Source of the DNA: CALAMC01 sp964459465
Lineage (GTDB): Bacteria > Zixibacteria > MSB-5A5 > GN15 > PGXB01
Assembly (NCBI GenBank): GCA_964459465.1
Contig: CAYWLR010000014.1
Coordinates: forward strand, 1-64,000
DNA: 64,000 nucleotides
Direction: 5' to 3'
Shown: in pieces, positions 8,464 through 17,759 of the stretch
Position numbering within the stretch: the stretch's first letter is position 1
How the letters are laid out: every line of letters begins with the position of its first letter
Translations under genes and position numbers: made by a program
The notes under the pieces: generated by a model
What the model was told of the DNA's origin: nothing
The model's database searches: none
What the model saw: only the letters and a program-made list of their open reading frames with translations

Positions 8464-9453
8464 TTATACCATCTTCAGAATCATGTCGACCATACGGCAC
8501 GAGAATCCCCATTCATTGTCATACCACGAGAACACTTTGGCGAATTTGCCATAACTCATGGTTTGCAGGGAATCGAAGACCGAACTGTGCGAGTTGCCAA
8601 TCACGTCGGTCGAAACAATCGGATCCGTGCAATATTCAAGAATACCTTTCATCGAACCGTCGGCGGCCGCCTTCATAGCACCGTTGATGGCTTCGACGGC
8701 GGCTTCTTTTTGAAGCATCACGACCAGATCGACCAGTGATCCGTCCGGCGTGGGCACGCGAATGGCACAGCCGTCGAGTTTGCCCTTGACCTCCGGAATT
8801 ACCAGCGATATGGCGCGAGCGGCCCCGGTCGTGGTCGGAATCATCGACATGGCCGCGGCCCGGGCTCGACGAAGATCTTTATGTGGCAGATCGAGAATAC
8901 GCTGGTCATTGGTATAAGAGTGAATGGTCGTCATATATCCCTTTTCAATGCCGAAGTTGTCCTGCAACACTTTGGTAATCGGCGCCAGGCAATTGGTCGT
9001 GCAACTGCCGATGGAAATGATATGATGTTTGGCTTTATCATACTGGCCACAATTGACGCCCACGACAAACGTGCCGTCGGGCTCTTTAGCCGGAGCGGAA
9101 ATCAATACTTTTTTCGCCCCCGCCGTGATATGTTTGCCGGCTCCGGCTTTATCGGTGAAAAGGCCGGTCGATTCCACAATCACCTGTGCTCCCAGCTTAC
9201 CCCAGGGAAGATTGCCCGGATCACGTTCGGCGCTGATCGGAATTTCCTTGCCGTCAACAATTATGGAATTGTTCGTACTGCTGACCTGGCCGTGATACTT
9301 CCCATGAATCGAATCGTATTTAAGAAGATGCGCCAGCGTGGTGGCGTTGGTGATGTCATTGATGCCGACAATGTCGATGTCCTTGCCACGCGCGGCCCGT
9401 AACACCAGGCGTCCGATGCGACCGAATCCGTTAATCCCGATTTTAATAGCCAT
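8464..9453 (-). CDS. gap: Glyceraldehyde-3-phosphate dehydrogenase
   Basis: A 329-residue NAD-dependent GAPDH. The Rossmann start INGFGRIGR, the catalytic Cys151 in GSCTTNCLAP and the base His178 in TTIHSYT are present, and the C-terminal WYDNEWGFSCR is canonical. The residues before the cysteine read SIGS rather than the common SNAS, a minor variant. GGAGG precedes the ATG. It begins 34 bases after an outer membrane protein gene and is followed by pgk. Confidence 0.98.
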   Translation of the reverse strand: MAIKIGINGFGRIGRLVLRAARGKDIDIVGINDITNATTLAHLLKYDSIHGKYHGQVSSTNNSIIVDGKEIPISAERDPGNLPWGKLGAQVIVESTGLFTDKAGAGKHITAGAKKVLISAPAKEPDGTFVVGVNCGQYDKAKHHIISIGSCTTNCLAPITKVLQDNFGIEKGYMTTIHSYTNDQRILDLPHKDLRRARAAAMSMIPTTTGAARAISLVIPEVKGKLDGCAIRVPTPDGSLVDLVVMLQKEAAVEAINGAMKAAADGSMKGILEYCTDPIVSTDVIGNSHSSVFDSLQTMSYGKFAKVFSWYDNEWGFSCRMVDMILKMV

Positions 9454-9487
9454 TGCTTCCTCCTGATTTTTAATTAAATACTATTCC

Positions 9488-10138
9488 CTATTTAAAAATA
9501 TACCCGGCACCAAACGTAATCTGGTATCCGGAAAAATCCTTTACTCCGTCAAATTCCCCGCCGAAGTCGGCCGGGGTGTAGCGCACATTGGCTGTAAGAG
9601 CAATCTGGTCGGCCACCGGAAAATCAATACCCCCGCCCAGTGTATATGCAAAAGCTACTTCCGTTTCCTGTTCTACGTCATAATAACCGCTATAAATATA
9701 CCTGAATACCGGACGATTCCCGATTACCAGTCCTCCTCCGGCCTGTAAATACGGCTTCAAAGACATTCCGGGAAAACTCGCCAGCGGATAGAGCTTCGCT
9801 GTCGCGAGAATCGGGTAAATGTTTAACTGACCCTGATAAGTACTCCCGGCATCCTGAATTTCGATATCGCCGCGCCCATATAGACCCACGATAAATTCCG
9901 CCGCAAGAGCCGGCCATAAATTGCGGCTGAAGAAAAATTCACCGTAAAAAGAAGAATTGGAGGTATTCTCATTATTGAGGGTTAAATCATCGCCCGTATT
10001 AACCCAAACACCCAGCCGCGCCCCGATAAATTTTTTCGAAAAAAATCCAAAGGGGTCGGCTTCGCCAGCCTGTATTGAAACGCCGGACATCAGGCAGATA
10101 ATACAAACCGCCATCGATAATATCCGCTTTTTTAACAT
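9488..10138 (-). CDS. Predicted outer membrane beta-barrel protein
   Basis: A 216-residue protein with a signal peptide (residues 1-24, cut after IQA). The rest alternates polar and aromatic residues in short strands, with glycine-rich turns (QAGGGL, TLGGGI), as in small 8-stranded barrels of the OmpA/OmpW type. It ends YIFK rather than with a terminal aromatic residue. The exact family is not recognised. Its position just upstream of gap suggests it shares the glycolytic transcript, though an internal promoter cannot be excluded. Confidence 0.65.
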   Translation of the reverse strand: MLKKRILSMAVCIICLMSGVSIQAGEADPFGFFSKKFIGARLGVWVNTGDDLTLNNENTSNSSFYGEFFFSRNLWPALAAEFIVGLYGRGDIEIQDAGSTYQGQLNIYPILATAKLYPLASFPGMSLKPYLQAGGGLVIGNRPVFRYIYSGYYDVEQETEVAFAYTLGGGIDFPVADQIALTANVRYTPADFGGEFDGVKDFSGYQITFGAGYIFK

Positions 10139-10180
10139 GGCAATCTCTTTTTCTCGTGGTCGTTTTAATTATGTGTTAAA

Positions 10181-10209
10181 ATCTTAAAAAATCCGTCCAG
10201 TTTCAACAA
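10181..10209 (-). promoter_or_regulatory. Possible promoter of the barrel-gap-pgk-tpiA operon
   Basis: On the minus strand TTGTTG (10204-10209) and TAAGAT (10181-10186) are spaced by 17 bases, in an AT-rich gap upstream of the barrel gene. Both boxes match the consensus only partly. Confidence 0.35.
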
Positions 10210-10266
10210 AAATCCCGATTGACAACACGTCGAGTCCGCATTATTCATTCGCCCTGGCTGAAACAT

Positions 10267-11814
10267 TTATTTTATATCAACCGGAAGTAAATGCAGGGCG
10301 TTCCTCTTATAATCAAACAAAACCGTGAATTTCTCCCAAAAAGCGGTGCCAATATTGCCATCGACGTTGGCCGACCGAAGCAATCCCTCCGTGCCATCGG
10401 TTATAACCATCGGTATGGTCTTGACCTCGACCTCACCGATCCGGAAATCATGCCCGGTCGCGGCAATGGCCGTCGTGGCCCCGCCGACTCCGCCGACCGT
10501 CATCTGTTCACGGGATTCGATCAGCCCCTCGCTGAATTGGCAGTTATCGATGAACGTCTTGTGCATGATTACCCCCAGCGGGTTGCCCAGGTCCACCAAA
10601 AAATCACCGGCACAATTTCCCATACTTGCTTCTATTATCGGAACTTTCATCATCGTTCTGAAAGGGATGACCGCCCCGTCGTGAACGGGGCTTTCGATAT
10701 TCGCGTTATATGCGGTCATTATGCGGCGGGAAAAATCAATCTTCAGGGGGAACCTCGAAACAAAATCAAAACCCATGAGTCCGGCGAAATCATCTCCGAA
10801 TCTTAAATTCTGCGCATAAAAGTCAATGACGGCAATCTTCTGGTCATAGAGCGTAATTTTACCTATTGCGACCGAATCTAAAGAGGCAATGGCCGCTTCG
10901 CCATACCCGGCGGCACCCTTCGCCAGCATCCCTCCGGCCGCATCAAGCCCGATTCGGTCGGCAAAACGCTTGTCCAGGGCATTCATCCCCGCTCCCGTAT
11001 CGAGAATAAACAGGGCGGCCACGGTATCATTGACCGTCGCCCGGAACATGATATAGCCCTTTTCATAAATAATGGGCACCTCGACCGAATCGACATCTTC
11101 CCCAAAAACGTAATCGACCTCATGGTCAAGACTCATGGCGAAAAGAGACCCATCTATCTCCGGGTTGATTTCCGTTTCAGAAACGAACATGGTATCATTT
11201 AATAGAGGGTTCGATGATTCTGTCCAGCTGGTCATGGGCATAAAATACCCCTCGATTTCCTGGAAGTCCTCTAAATGTGTCACCAGTGTTATTTCATCCA
11301 GAAAAGACCTGACCATTTCCAGCCGCCCGGTCTGCTCGCCCACGTAAAGAATAACCGAATCGCCCCCCGGCGGATAGGCCTTGAATTCATAATAGGGGAT
11401 ATTGTTAATCAATACTCCACCCATGAAAATCGGCCACTCCGCGCCTTCCCGTAAAAAAGTATAATTCATTACATATATGGAATTCATCACGATTTTGTAC
11501 TCCATGCCCGTTAGTTCCACATATTGGCCGTTGGGATCGAGCATCCATGCCTTATATCCATCGTATCCCTGGGCCATTTTCATGATACCCAGGTCGACGG
11601 TCTGATACATTTTATTGGGCGCGACGAAATACGATTCAAAGGTTCCCTTCAATCCCGCCAGATGGATCGTTCCGGCCTGCCGATACGAAAGAACATTGAG
11701 GGCCATGTTTTTTTGTTCGGGAGACATGATATCGGATATATCCGGGTCTTTTTCGGCGAGTACCGATGCCGTCATTACCATCAGCACCACCAAACAGAAT
11801 ATTAAAACATTCAT
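10267..11814 (-). CDS. Secreted retropepsin-like aspartyl protease, two domains
   Basis: A 515-residue exported protein with a signal peptide (residues 1-20). Residues 35-200 look like the lipoprotein-carrier type domain often found at the front of such proteins. Two retropepsin-like domains follow: the first has the catalytic triad FILDTGAG (Asp272), the second has FLVDLGNP (Asp408), where Leu replaces the usual Thr/Ser. Intramolecular pairing of the two domains, as in pepsins, is plausible, but the second active site may be dead. It lies nine bases after rodA at the end of the elongasome run. Confidence 0.7.
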   Translation of the reverse strand: MNVLIFCLVVLMVMTASVLAEKDPDISDIMSPEQKNMALNVLSYRQAGTIHLAGLKGTFESYFVAPNKMYQTVDLGIMKMAQGYDGYKAWMLDPNGQYVELTGMEYKIVMNSIYVMNYTFLREGAEWPIFMGGVLINNIPYYEFKAYPPGGDSVILYVGEQTGRLEMVRSFLDEITLVTHLEDFQEIEGYFMPMTSWTESSNPLLNDTMFVSETEINPEIDGSLFAMSLDHEVDYVFGEDVDSVEVPIIYEKGYIMFRATVNDTVAALFILDTGAGMNALDKRFADRIGLDAAGGMLAKGAAGYGEAAIASLDSVAIGKITLYDQKIAVIDFYAQNLRFGDDFAGLMGFDFVSRFPLKIDFSRRIMTAYNANIESPVHDGAVIPFRTMMKVPIIEASMGNCAGDFLVDLGNPLGVIMHKTFIDNCQFSEGLIESREQMTVGGVGGATTAIAATGHDFRIGEVEVKTIPMVITDGTEGLLRSANVDGNIGTAFWEKFTVLFDYKRNALHLLPVDIK

Positions 11815-11823
11815 ATTAAACTC

Positions 11824-13044
11824 CTAATATTCGGTCCAGTAATAATCGGCCATGACAATGAAACCCACCAGCATCCATGATAATATCAAAGATGTCCCCC
11901 CATAGCTCAAAAATGGCAGAGGAAGCCCTGTAACCGGTGTCAGGCCAATAGTCATACCGATATTGACAAAAAACTGGAAAAACAATATCGTCAAGGCCCC
12001 CCAGCATAAATACGAGGCGAATCGGGAACGACATTTGGATGCTATGACAATGCCACGATAAAAAATATATCCAAATAATATCAGGATCAACAGCGTTCCC
12101 CAAATCCCGAATTCCTCACCAAGAACCGAGAAAACAAAATCGGTATGCCGCTCGGGAAGATATTTCAACTGGCTCTGGGATCCACCCAGAAAGCCCTTGC
12201 CTAAAATTCCCCCGGAACCGATGGCTATCTTGGATTGAATAATCTGATACCCGGCCCCGCGGGGATCGCGACCCGGGTCCAGAAAGGTGATAATACGCAT
12301 CTTCTGATAATCGGCCAGGCGATTCCAGAAAAAAGGTGTAATCATACCGAACGCCAGGTTAGTAATCACTACCACGGCACTGAATAAAACCGATGGGCGC
12401 GTTACCAGAATTACGGCGATCAGGATAATCAGATATATTACCCACGTTACCCAGTGAAAAGCCGCCAAAAGCGAAATTATTGGTGACACAATGAAAAGCA
12501 AATACAATATCGGCAATCCCGACCAGAACCACAGGCTGAACAGAAGGGCCACGAATACCAGCGATGTTCCCAAATCCGGTTGCTTTAGTATGAGCATCAC
12601 AGGGATAACCGTCAGGGCGGCCGAAATGAATAGCCTCCGAATCGACTGGGGACGCAATTTGGTAAAGGCCAGAAACCGAGACAATGTTACCAGCAGGGCC
12701 AGCTTGGCAATTTCTGAGGGCGTAAGGTGAAATGGCCCTAGAGCAAACCACCGCGCCGCACCTGAAACGGATTGCCCGATAAAAAATACCGCAACCAGCA
12801 TAATTAACGCAACGGCGTAGAAAAAATAAGCGGTGAAATCGAACATTTTCAGCGGCAAATGAATGAGGATGGCAAAAATGGCCAGAGCCGCCACGCCCCA
12901 TAAAATCTGTTTCTTGTAAAAATTCAACGAGTGGCCGCTTATGGAATCGTACTGCGCCGAATAAATTAAAATTATACCAATCAGCGTCAGAAGGAAGGCC
13001 GCCAGGATAAGCTTCCAGTCCAATTGTCGGTAATTGAGCGTCAT
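11824..13044 (-). CDS. rodA: Rod-shape SEDS glycosyltransferase RodA
   Basis: A 406-residue SEDS-family membrane protein that polymerises lipid II in the elongasome with PBP2. About ten transmembrane segments are visible, with the family signatures GHSLNFYKKQ near the N-terminus, PDLGTSLVF in the middle, HTDFVFSVLGEEFG near residue 300 and GLPLPFLSYGGTS near the end. The start at 13044 is chosen because it lies one base after the mrdA stop; a longer frame reaching 13152 would run inside mrdA. Confidence 0.95.
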   Translation of the reverse strand: MTLNYRQLDWKLILAAFLLTLIGIILIYSAQYDSISGHSLNFYKKQILWGVAALAIFAILIHLPLKMFDFTAYFFYAVALIMLVAVFFIGQSVSGAARWFALGPFHLTPSEIAKLALLVTLSRFLAFTKLRPQSIRRLFISAALTVIPVMLILKQPDLGTSLVFVALLFSLWFWSGLPILYLLFIVSPIISLLAAFHWVTWVIYLIILIAVILVTRPSVLFSAVVVITNLAFGMITPFFWNRLADYQKMRIITFLDPGRDPRGAGYQIIQSKIAIGSGGILGKGFLGGSQSQLKYLPERHTDFVFSVLGEEFGIWGTLLILILFGYIFYRGIVIASKCRSRFASYLCWGALTILFFQFFVNIGMTIGLTPVTGLPLPFLSYGGTSLILSWMLVGFIVMADYYWTEY

Positions 13045-13045
13045 C

Positions 13046-14851
13046 TCACGGTTTTTCCCCGCCTTTGGCCAAAATCGAATCGGGTTTGACCAGATATTGC
13101 CGGAAAATCTTGCCCACCACGGGCGCGGCCCACTCGGAACCGTGTCCGGCATTCTCCACTATCGCTACCGCCACGATTCGGGGATCATCGGCCGGGGCAT
13201 ACCCGACAAACCAGGAATGTTCATTACCGTGTGGATTCTGGGCCGTGCCGGTTTTCCCGGCGACACGATAATGGCTGTTTCTTAATCTCTTGGCCGTTCC
13301 GCGTTCACCATGCACGACCAACTCCGCCGATTTTTGTAAAGTTTCCAATGTCCTTTTTGAAAATGGCAGGCGAAAGGATACTTCCGGCCGCTTATTCTCG
13401 ACCGACCCGTCATGGTGAAGCAATTGTTTGACCAGGTGCGGCCGGAAAACAACCCCGTCGTTGGCTATCCCGCAGTAAAACTGGGCCAGCTGCAAAGGCG
13501 TAATGGTAAATTCCCCCTGTCCGATGGCCAGGTTAAGCACCAGGTAATGAGTCCAACCTCTTGGCCCATAGACCTTGTTATAATAGGCCGAACTGGGAAC
13601 GATCCCCTTCAGCTCTCCGGCAATATCAATTCCGGTTTCTTTACCGAATCCGCACTTTTCCGCATAAGAACCGAAATTATCTACGCCCAAAAGCTGACCC
13701 ACCTGATAAAAATAAACGTCACAAGATTGTTCAATGCCTCCGTACACATCCAGCTTGCCATGCCCGCGCGGTTCCCAGCACCGGAAAAAACGATCGCCGA
13801 ATCTCATTCCTCCAAGGCACGGCTTGAAAGTAGTCATATCAGTCATAAGACCCAGTTCCAGAGCGGCTCCCGCCGTTAAAAGCTTTGATGTCGAACCGGG
13901 CGGATATAATCCGGCCATGGGACGATTCAACAGCGGGTGAAGTGAATCCGATATTATTTCCTGCCATTCTTCGGGGGAAATTACTCCCGAAAATATGTTG
14001 GGGTCAAATCCCGGAAATGACGCCAGTGCCAGAACTTCGCCGTTGCGGGGATCCAACGCCACTACCGCTCCGCTGTAGTGCATACTATCGAATAGATTGA
14101 CAATATATCGCTGCAAATTCAAATCGATCGTCAGAACGATATCATCCCCGGGAATGGCCGGAAGGCTTGGCCTTCCCTCATAATGTCCCACCAGCTGACC
14201 GCGGGCCGTGATTTCCATGTAATTCGTTCCCTCGATGCCGCGAAGGTTTTCGTCATAGGACTTTTCAATCCCTTTTTTGCCGATCATGCTTCCGGGACGG
14301 GGACTCCTGTCGGCATCTTTGTCGATTTCTTCCGGTGAAATTTCGCCCAGATGACCGATAAAGGCTTCAGCCGACACCCCCTGTTCGTACTGGCGAACCG
14401 ACTCGACACGATACGTGACCCCCGGATATTCCCGTCTCTGCTCCTCCAAAATGGCGATGACTTCAATATCCTGACCACGTTTGACCGGGGTAGGAATATA
14501 GTTACTGATAAAATTATTGCGCAGCCTTTTTTCGACCTCGGCGGTATCCAATCCCAGAAGTTCAGCCAGGCGCGGAACGGTCACACCCTCGACCATTTCG
14601 AACGGAACGATGGAAATCGTGAACGACAGCCGATTATCGGCGATAACCTGCATGTTCCGGTCAAAAATCAGGCCCCGCTTGGGTATCACCGGCTGGACAC
14701 GGATACGGTTGTTCTCCGACTGCAGATAAAACTGGTCATGTTTCAATATCTGGTGATAGACCAACCCGCCTATCAGAAGTAACATGAGAATTAAAATGAA
14801 AACTCCGGCGATTATTACTCGCGTTTCCTTATGAGTGACTGACAGCGGCAT
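13046..14851 (-). CDS. mrdA: Penicillin-binding protein 2
   Basis: A 601-residue class B transpeptidase that cross-links peptidoglycan during cell elongation. One N-terminal membrane anchor (about residues 12-32) is followed by the dimerisation region and the transpeptidase domain. Active-site motifs are complete: Ser320-x-x-Lys323 (STSK), Ser376-Cys-Asp (SCD) and Lys533-Thr-Gly (KTG). It sits between mreD and rodA with gaps of one to three bases, so translation is probably coupled. Confidence 0.96.
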   Translation of the reverse strand: MPLSVTHKETRVIIAGVFILILMLLLIGGLVYHQILKHDQFYLQSENNRIRVQPVIPKRGLIFDRNMQVIADNRLSFTISIVPFEMVEGVTVPRLAELLGLDTAEVEKRLRNNFISNYIPTPVKRGQDIEVIAILEEQRREYPGVTYRVESVRQYEQGVSAEAFIGHLGEISPEEIDKDADRSPRPGSMIGKKGIEKSYDENLRGIEGTNYMEITARGQLVGHYEGRPSLPAIPGDDIVLTIDLNLQRYIVNLFDSMHYSGAVVALDPRNGEVLALASFPGFDPNIFSGVISPEEWQEIISDSLHPLLNRPMAGLYPPGSTSKLLTAGAALELGLMTDMTTFKPCLGGMRFGDRFFRCWEPRGHGKLDVYGGIEQSCDVYFYQVGQLLGVDNFGSYAEKCGFGKETGIDIAGELKGIVPSSAYYNKVYGPRGWTHYLVLNLAIGQGEFTITPLQLAQFYCGIANDGVVFRPHLVKQLLHHDGSVENKRPEVSFRLPFSKRTLETLQKSAELVVHGERGTAKRLRNSHYRVAGKTGTAQNPHGNEHSWFVGYAPADDPRIVAVAIVENAGHGSEWAAPVVGKIFRQYLVKPDSILAKGGEKP

Positions 14852-14854
14852 GAT

Positions 14855-15340
14855 TTAAAATAGGGCCTTGAATTTGGTCCAGGTTATCCGGCCATCTCGA
14901 TACATGAAGTAGACCCAGCCCAAAACCCAGGTGTAAAATACCCCGGGAATGATATAACGGTACAGCATCATGAAAAAATCGGCGCTGGAAACGGTGAGGC
15001 TTACGGCCAGTTTGTGAAAAAGGATGCCTCCCGCCAGAAGCAGCAATCGTGAGGCAAGCGATTCCAGATTGACACGTATGCTCAAATGCTTGACGGCCAC
15101 CGCCAGGATTCCAAGAAATAACAGCTCCCATGGCATCATTTCGAGCCTCGTGGCCCCGGCAACGATGGCCGCCGCCAGTGCAAACCATAGCGCTGTCAGT
15201 TCGCTTTTATAAATGGCCACCAGACAGACCATCAGGGCCGCCAAATCAATCGTTATTCCATAAATGGAACTGACGTCCGAAAAAATGGTGACGTGGAAAC
15301 CCAGAAGGTATAAATACAGGATATAAGGCATTATGCTCAT
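14855..15340 (-). CDS. mreD: Rod shape-determining protein MreD
   Basis: A 161-residue very hydrophobic protein with about five membrane segments, typical for MreD in size and place. Sequence conservation in this family is weak, so the call rests on the mreC-mreD-mrdA-rodA order. Its start overlaps the mreC stop by four bases. Confidence 0.88.
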   Translation of the reverse strand: MSIMPYILYLYLLGFHVTIFSDVSSIYGITIDLAALMVCLVAIYKSELTALWFALAAAIVAGATRLEMMPWELLFLGILAVAVKHLSIRVNLESLASRLLLLAGGILFHKLAVSLTVSSADFFMMLYRYIIPGVFYTWVLGWVYFMYRDGRITWTKFKALF

Positions 15341-16128
15341 TGCGGCTCTTTAAATAATACGTACAATTCGTCGATTTCGTTTAGGTTTACGGCCGGTTTC
15401 AGAAATACTTCCTTCAATATCTCGCCCCGCTCGACAAAGACCGAATCCACCACCGCCACGGTCAGTCCGGCGGGATAAATTCCGCCTAACCCGGACGTGA
15501 TTATCAAGTCGCCCGCGGCGATGTCGGCGTCGGCCGGGAGATTATCAAAATACATTCCCCGAACGGGTGAAAAGCGAACAATTCCCAGCTGACGGCTTTC
15601 GGCGGCTCGACCGGAAACCGCATTGGACGGGTCGGTCAACAGCTGCACCGTGGCAAAATCCGGCATAACTTCCTTGATTTTGCCTGCAAGTCCGAAGCGA
15701 TTGATGACCGGTTGATCGATACGTATGGAATCATTGCTCCCCTTGTTGATAAGGGCCGATACCGGGTAGAGCTGGTGCCCCATGGAAACGATCTTAACCG
15801 GAACAACGCGGGAATTTTCCGGGGGATCGAAACCGAGGAACTCGCGCAGCCGCTGATTTTCTCGCCGAGCTTCGGCCATGGCCGAAAGCTGTGTGGTGAC
15901 CTCGGTCAACGCATTTCTTAACCGCCGGTTTTCTTCGGCCACGCCCTGCAGACCAACAACGTAATTTCTAAGCTCGGAAAATGGATAGAGTATGAACAGA
16001 CCGGCCACATCACCCGCCAGCGGCCGTATAAAATTCGGCGAAAAAATTATGGACATCAGAAACGCCCCGGCCAGAATATAAGCAAGCAATCGACGATTCC
16101 TGCCGAAAACCGTCCGGATTCCCGTCAT
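15337..16128 (-). CDS. mreC: Rod shape-determining protein MreC
   Basis: A 263-residue protein with one N-terminal membrane helix (about residues 14-31), a coiled coil (about 50-90) and a periplasmic beta-domain with the family's repeated glycine turns. It organises PBP2 and RodA in the elongasome. No mreB precedes it in this window; the gene upstream is a PTS EIIA protein. Confidence 0.93.
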   Translation of the reverse strand: MTGIRTVFGRNRRLLAYILAGAFLMSIIFSPNFIRPLAGDVAGLFILYPFSELRNYVVGLQGVAEENRRLRNALTEVTTQLSAMAEARRENQRLREFLGFDPPENSRVVPVKIVSMGHQLYPVSALINKGSNDSIRIDQPVINRFGLAGKIKEVMPDFATVQLLTDPSNAVSGRAAESRQLGIVRFSPVRGMYFDNLPADADIAAGDLIITSGLGGIYPAGLTVAVVDSVFVERGEILKEVFLKPAVNLNEIDELYVLFKEPQ

Positions 16129-16154
16129 GTATCAGACCTCCCTGTCCCTTTCGA

Positions 16155-16607
16155 CTATTCGACCGTGTCCAGCATCTGAAGCAGTTCCCCCGGCGATGTT
16201 ACCATCATCATTTTCTTCCGGTTATCCTCCGATTTCATGATGTAGGACAAGCGGGCCATTACGTTCAGATGTGCCCCGATGGCATCCTCCGGGGCCGCAA
16301 TCAGGAAAAACAAGTGGACCGGTTTATGATCCATGGCGTCGAAATCAATCCCGGCACCGCTGCGCCCGAAGGCAATTACGATGCCCTTGGTGGCCGTTGT
16401 CTTGGCGTGCGGGAAGGCTACTCCATAACCGACCCCGGTCGTCACCAGCTCTTCACGTTCCTTGATATCCCCCAGCAAAGAATCGGCATCTTTAACCAGA
16501 CTCGATTTGGCCGCCAGCTGGACCAACTCCGCCAGGACCGAGTCCTTGTCTTTCGATTTGAGTTCGAACGATATCAGGTCTTCCGAGCAGAATTTAGAAA
16601 GTTTCAT
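16155..16607 (-). CDS. PTS EIIA domain protein, fructose/nitrogen type
   Basis: A 150-residue stand-alone EIIA domain. The phosphorylated histidine is His67 in the motif GVAFPHAKT, and the upstream LVTTGVGYG segment is typical of the fructose/PtsN family. No sugar permease is nearby, so a regulatory PtsN-like role is more likely than sugar uptake. It lies between the Trm112-like gene and mreC in a run of envelope genes. Confidence 0.88.
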   Translation of the reverse strand: MKLSKFCSEDLISFELKSKDKDSVLAELVQLAAKSSLVKDADSLLGDIKEREELVTTGVGYGVAFPHAKTTATKGIVIAFGRSGAGIDFDAMDHKPVHLFFLIAAPEDAIGAHLNVMARLSYIMKSEDNRKKMMMVTSPGELLQMLDTVE

Positions 16608-16622
16608 GGGCTACCTCAATAT

Positions 16623-16790
16623 TTAAAAACTTTCCGCCTCGTCAATCAACAAAATCGGGATGTCATCCTCAATGCGATACATCAACCGACTTTCCTCACA
16701 AATCAGGCGATTATTTTCTTCGTCATATTTCAGTTTTGATTTGCTTTTCGGGCAAACCAGAACATCCAGCAGTTCCTTAGACAGTGCCAT
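16623..16790 (-). CDS. Trm112/YcaR-like small protein
   Basis: A 55-residue protein beginning MALSKELLDVLVCP, with the Trm112 fold pattern: a CP turn, an LIC strand, then DDIPILL and a C-terminal EAE. An AGGAGG ribosome site lies five bases before the ATG, between it and the accA stop. Members of the family usually have four zinc cysteines; here only Cys13 and Cys31 remain, with Ser and Lys elsewhere, so zinc binding is doubtful. The role in bacteria is poorly known; family members activate methyltransferases. Confidence 0.8.
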   Translation of the reverse strand: MALSKELLDVLVCPKSKSKLKYDEENNRLICEESRLMYRIEDDIPILLIDEAESF

Positions 16791-16799
16791 CAGTGCCTC

Positions 16800-17759
16800 C
16801 TACTCCCCGTAAACACCGATTTTCCGGAACTTTTGAAGCCGCTCCGCGAGCAATTGCTCCGTCGGCAGCTTTTCGAGTTCCCCGAGGGTTTCCATTATTT
16901 TGTTTTTAACGGCCAAAGCCGCGGCCCGGTGATCGTTATGAGCGCCACCCGGTGGCTCGGGAATTATTCCGTCAATCACGCCCAGTTCCATTAGGTCCTC
17001 CGAAGTCAGTTTGAGGGCTTCCGCCGCCTGTGGAGCGTGCGCCGCATCTCGCCATAATATCGCCGCGCACCCCTCAGGCGATATCACCGAATACCATGAA
17101 TACTGCATCATGAACACGCGGTCGCCGACCCCTATCCCCAGCGCTCCGCCCGAAGCCCCTTCGCCGATAATAATGATGACTATCGGGACTTTCAGGACGG
17201 CCATTTCGCGTAGATTGCGGGCAATTGCCTCGGCCTGCCCCCGTTCTTCCGCTCCAATACCGGGATAAGCTCCGGGTGTGTCGATCATAATCACTACCGG
17301 CCGATTGAACTTCTCGGCCAGCTTGAACAGACGCAAAGCCTTGCGATACCCCTCCGGATGCATCATTCCAAAATTGCGGAACAATTTGGCCTTGGTGTCC
17401 CGACCCTTCTGCTGACCGATTACCATAACCGGACGACCATCGATTTTGGCAAATCCCCCGACCACAGCCTTATCGTCGGCGAAATACCGGTCGCCGTGGA
17501 ACTCCACGAAATCGGTCATCATTAGCTGGATATAATCGAGCGTGTAGGGCCGACGGGGGTGGCGGGCCAGCTGAACTTTCTGCCAGCGCGTTAAACCGGT
17601 AAATATCTCGTGCCGTAATTTTTCAACTTTTTCTTGAAGCGAAGTAATTTCACTGTCCAGAGTGATATTGGCACCGGCCGCGAAATCCTTCATATCGGAG
17701 ATTTTTTTCTCCAACTCCGCTATCGGCTTTTCAAAATCAAGAATTTGCCTGTCGTTCAT
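16800..17759 (-). CDS. accA: Acetyl-CoA carboxylase carboxyltransferase subunit alpha
   Basis: A 319-residue cytoplasmic subunit that, with AccD, transfers the carboxyl group from biotin to acetyl-CoA in fatty acid synthesis. The family start LDFEKPIAELE, the RHPRRPYTLDYI segment, the substrate loop DTPGAYPGIGAEERGQ and the segment GEGASGGALGIG are all present, and the length is standard. Its ATG overlaps the stop of a tiny upstream ORF by four bases. Confidence 0.97.
   Translation of the reverse strand: MNDRQILDFEKPIAELEKKISDMKDFAAGANITLDSEITSLQEKVEKLRHEIFTGLTRWQKVQLARHPRRPYTLDYIQLMMTDFVEFHGDRYFADDKAVVGGFAKIDGRPVMVIGQQKGRDTKAKLFRNFGMMHPEGYRKALRLFKLAEKFNRPVVIMIDTPGAYPGIGAEERGQAEAIARNLREMAVLKVPIVIIIIGEGASGGALGIGVGDRVFMMQYSWYSVISPEGCAAILWRDAAHAPQAAEALKLTSEDLMELGVIDGIIPEPPGGAHNDHRAAALAVKNKIMETLGELEKLPTEQLLAERLQKFRKIGVYGE

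Noticed and set aside
17082..17700. Prophage or insertion sequence remains
   Set aside because: No integrase, transposase or target duplication is seen here or anywhere in the window.
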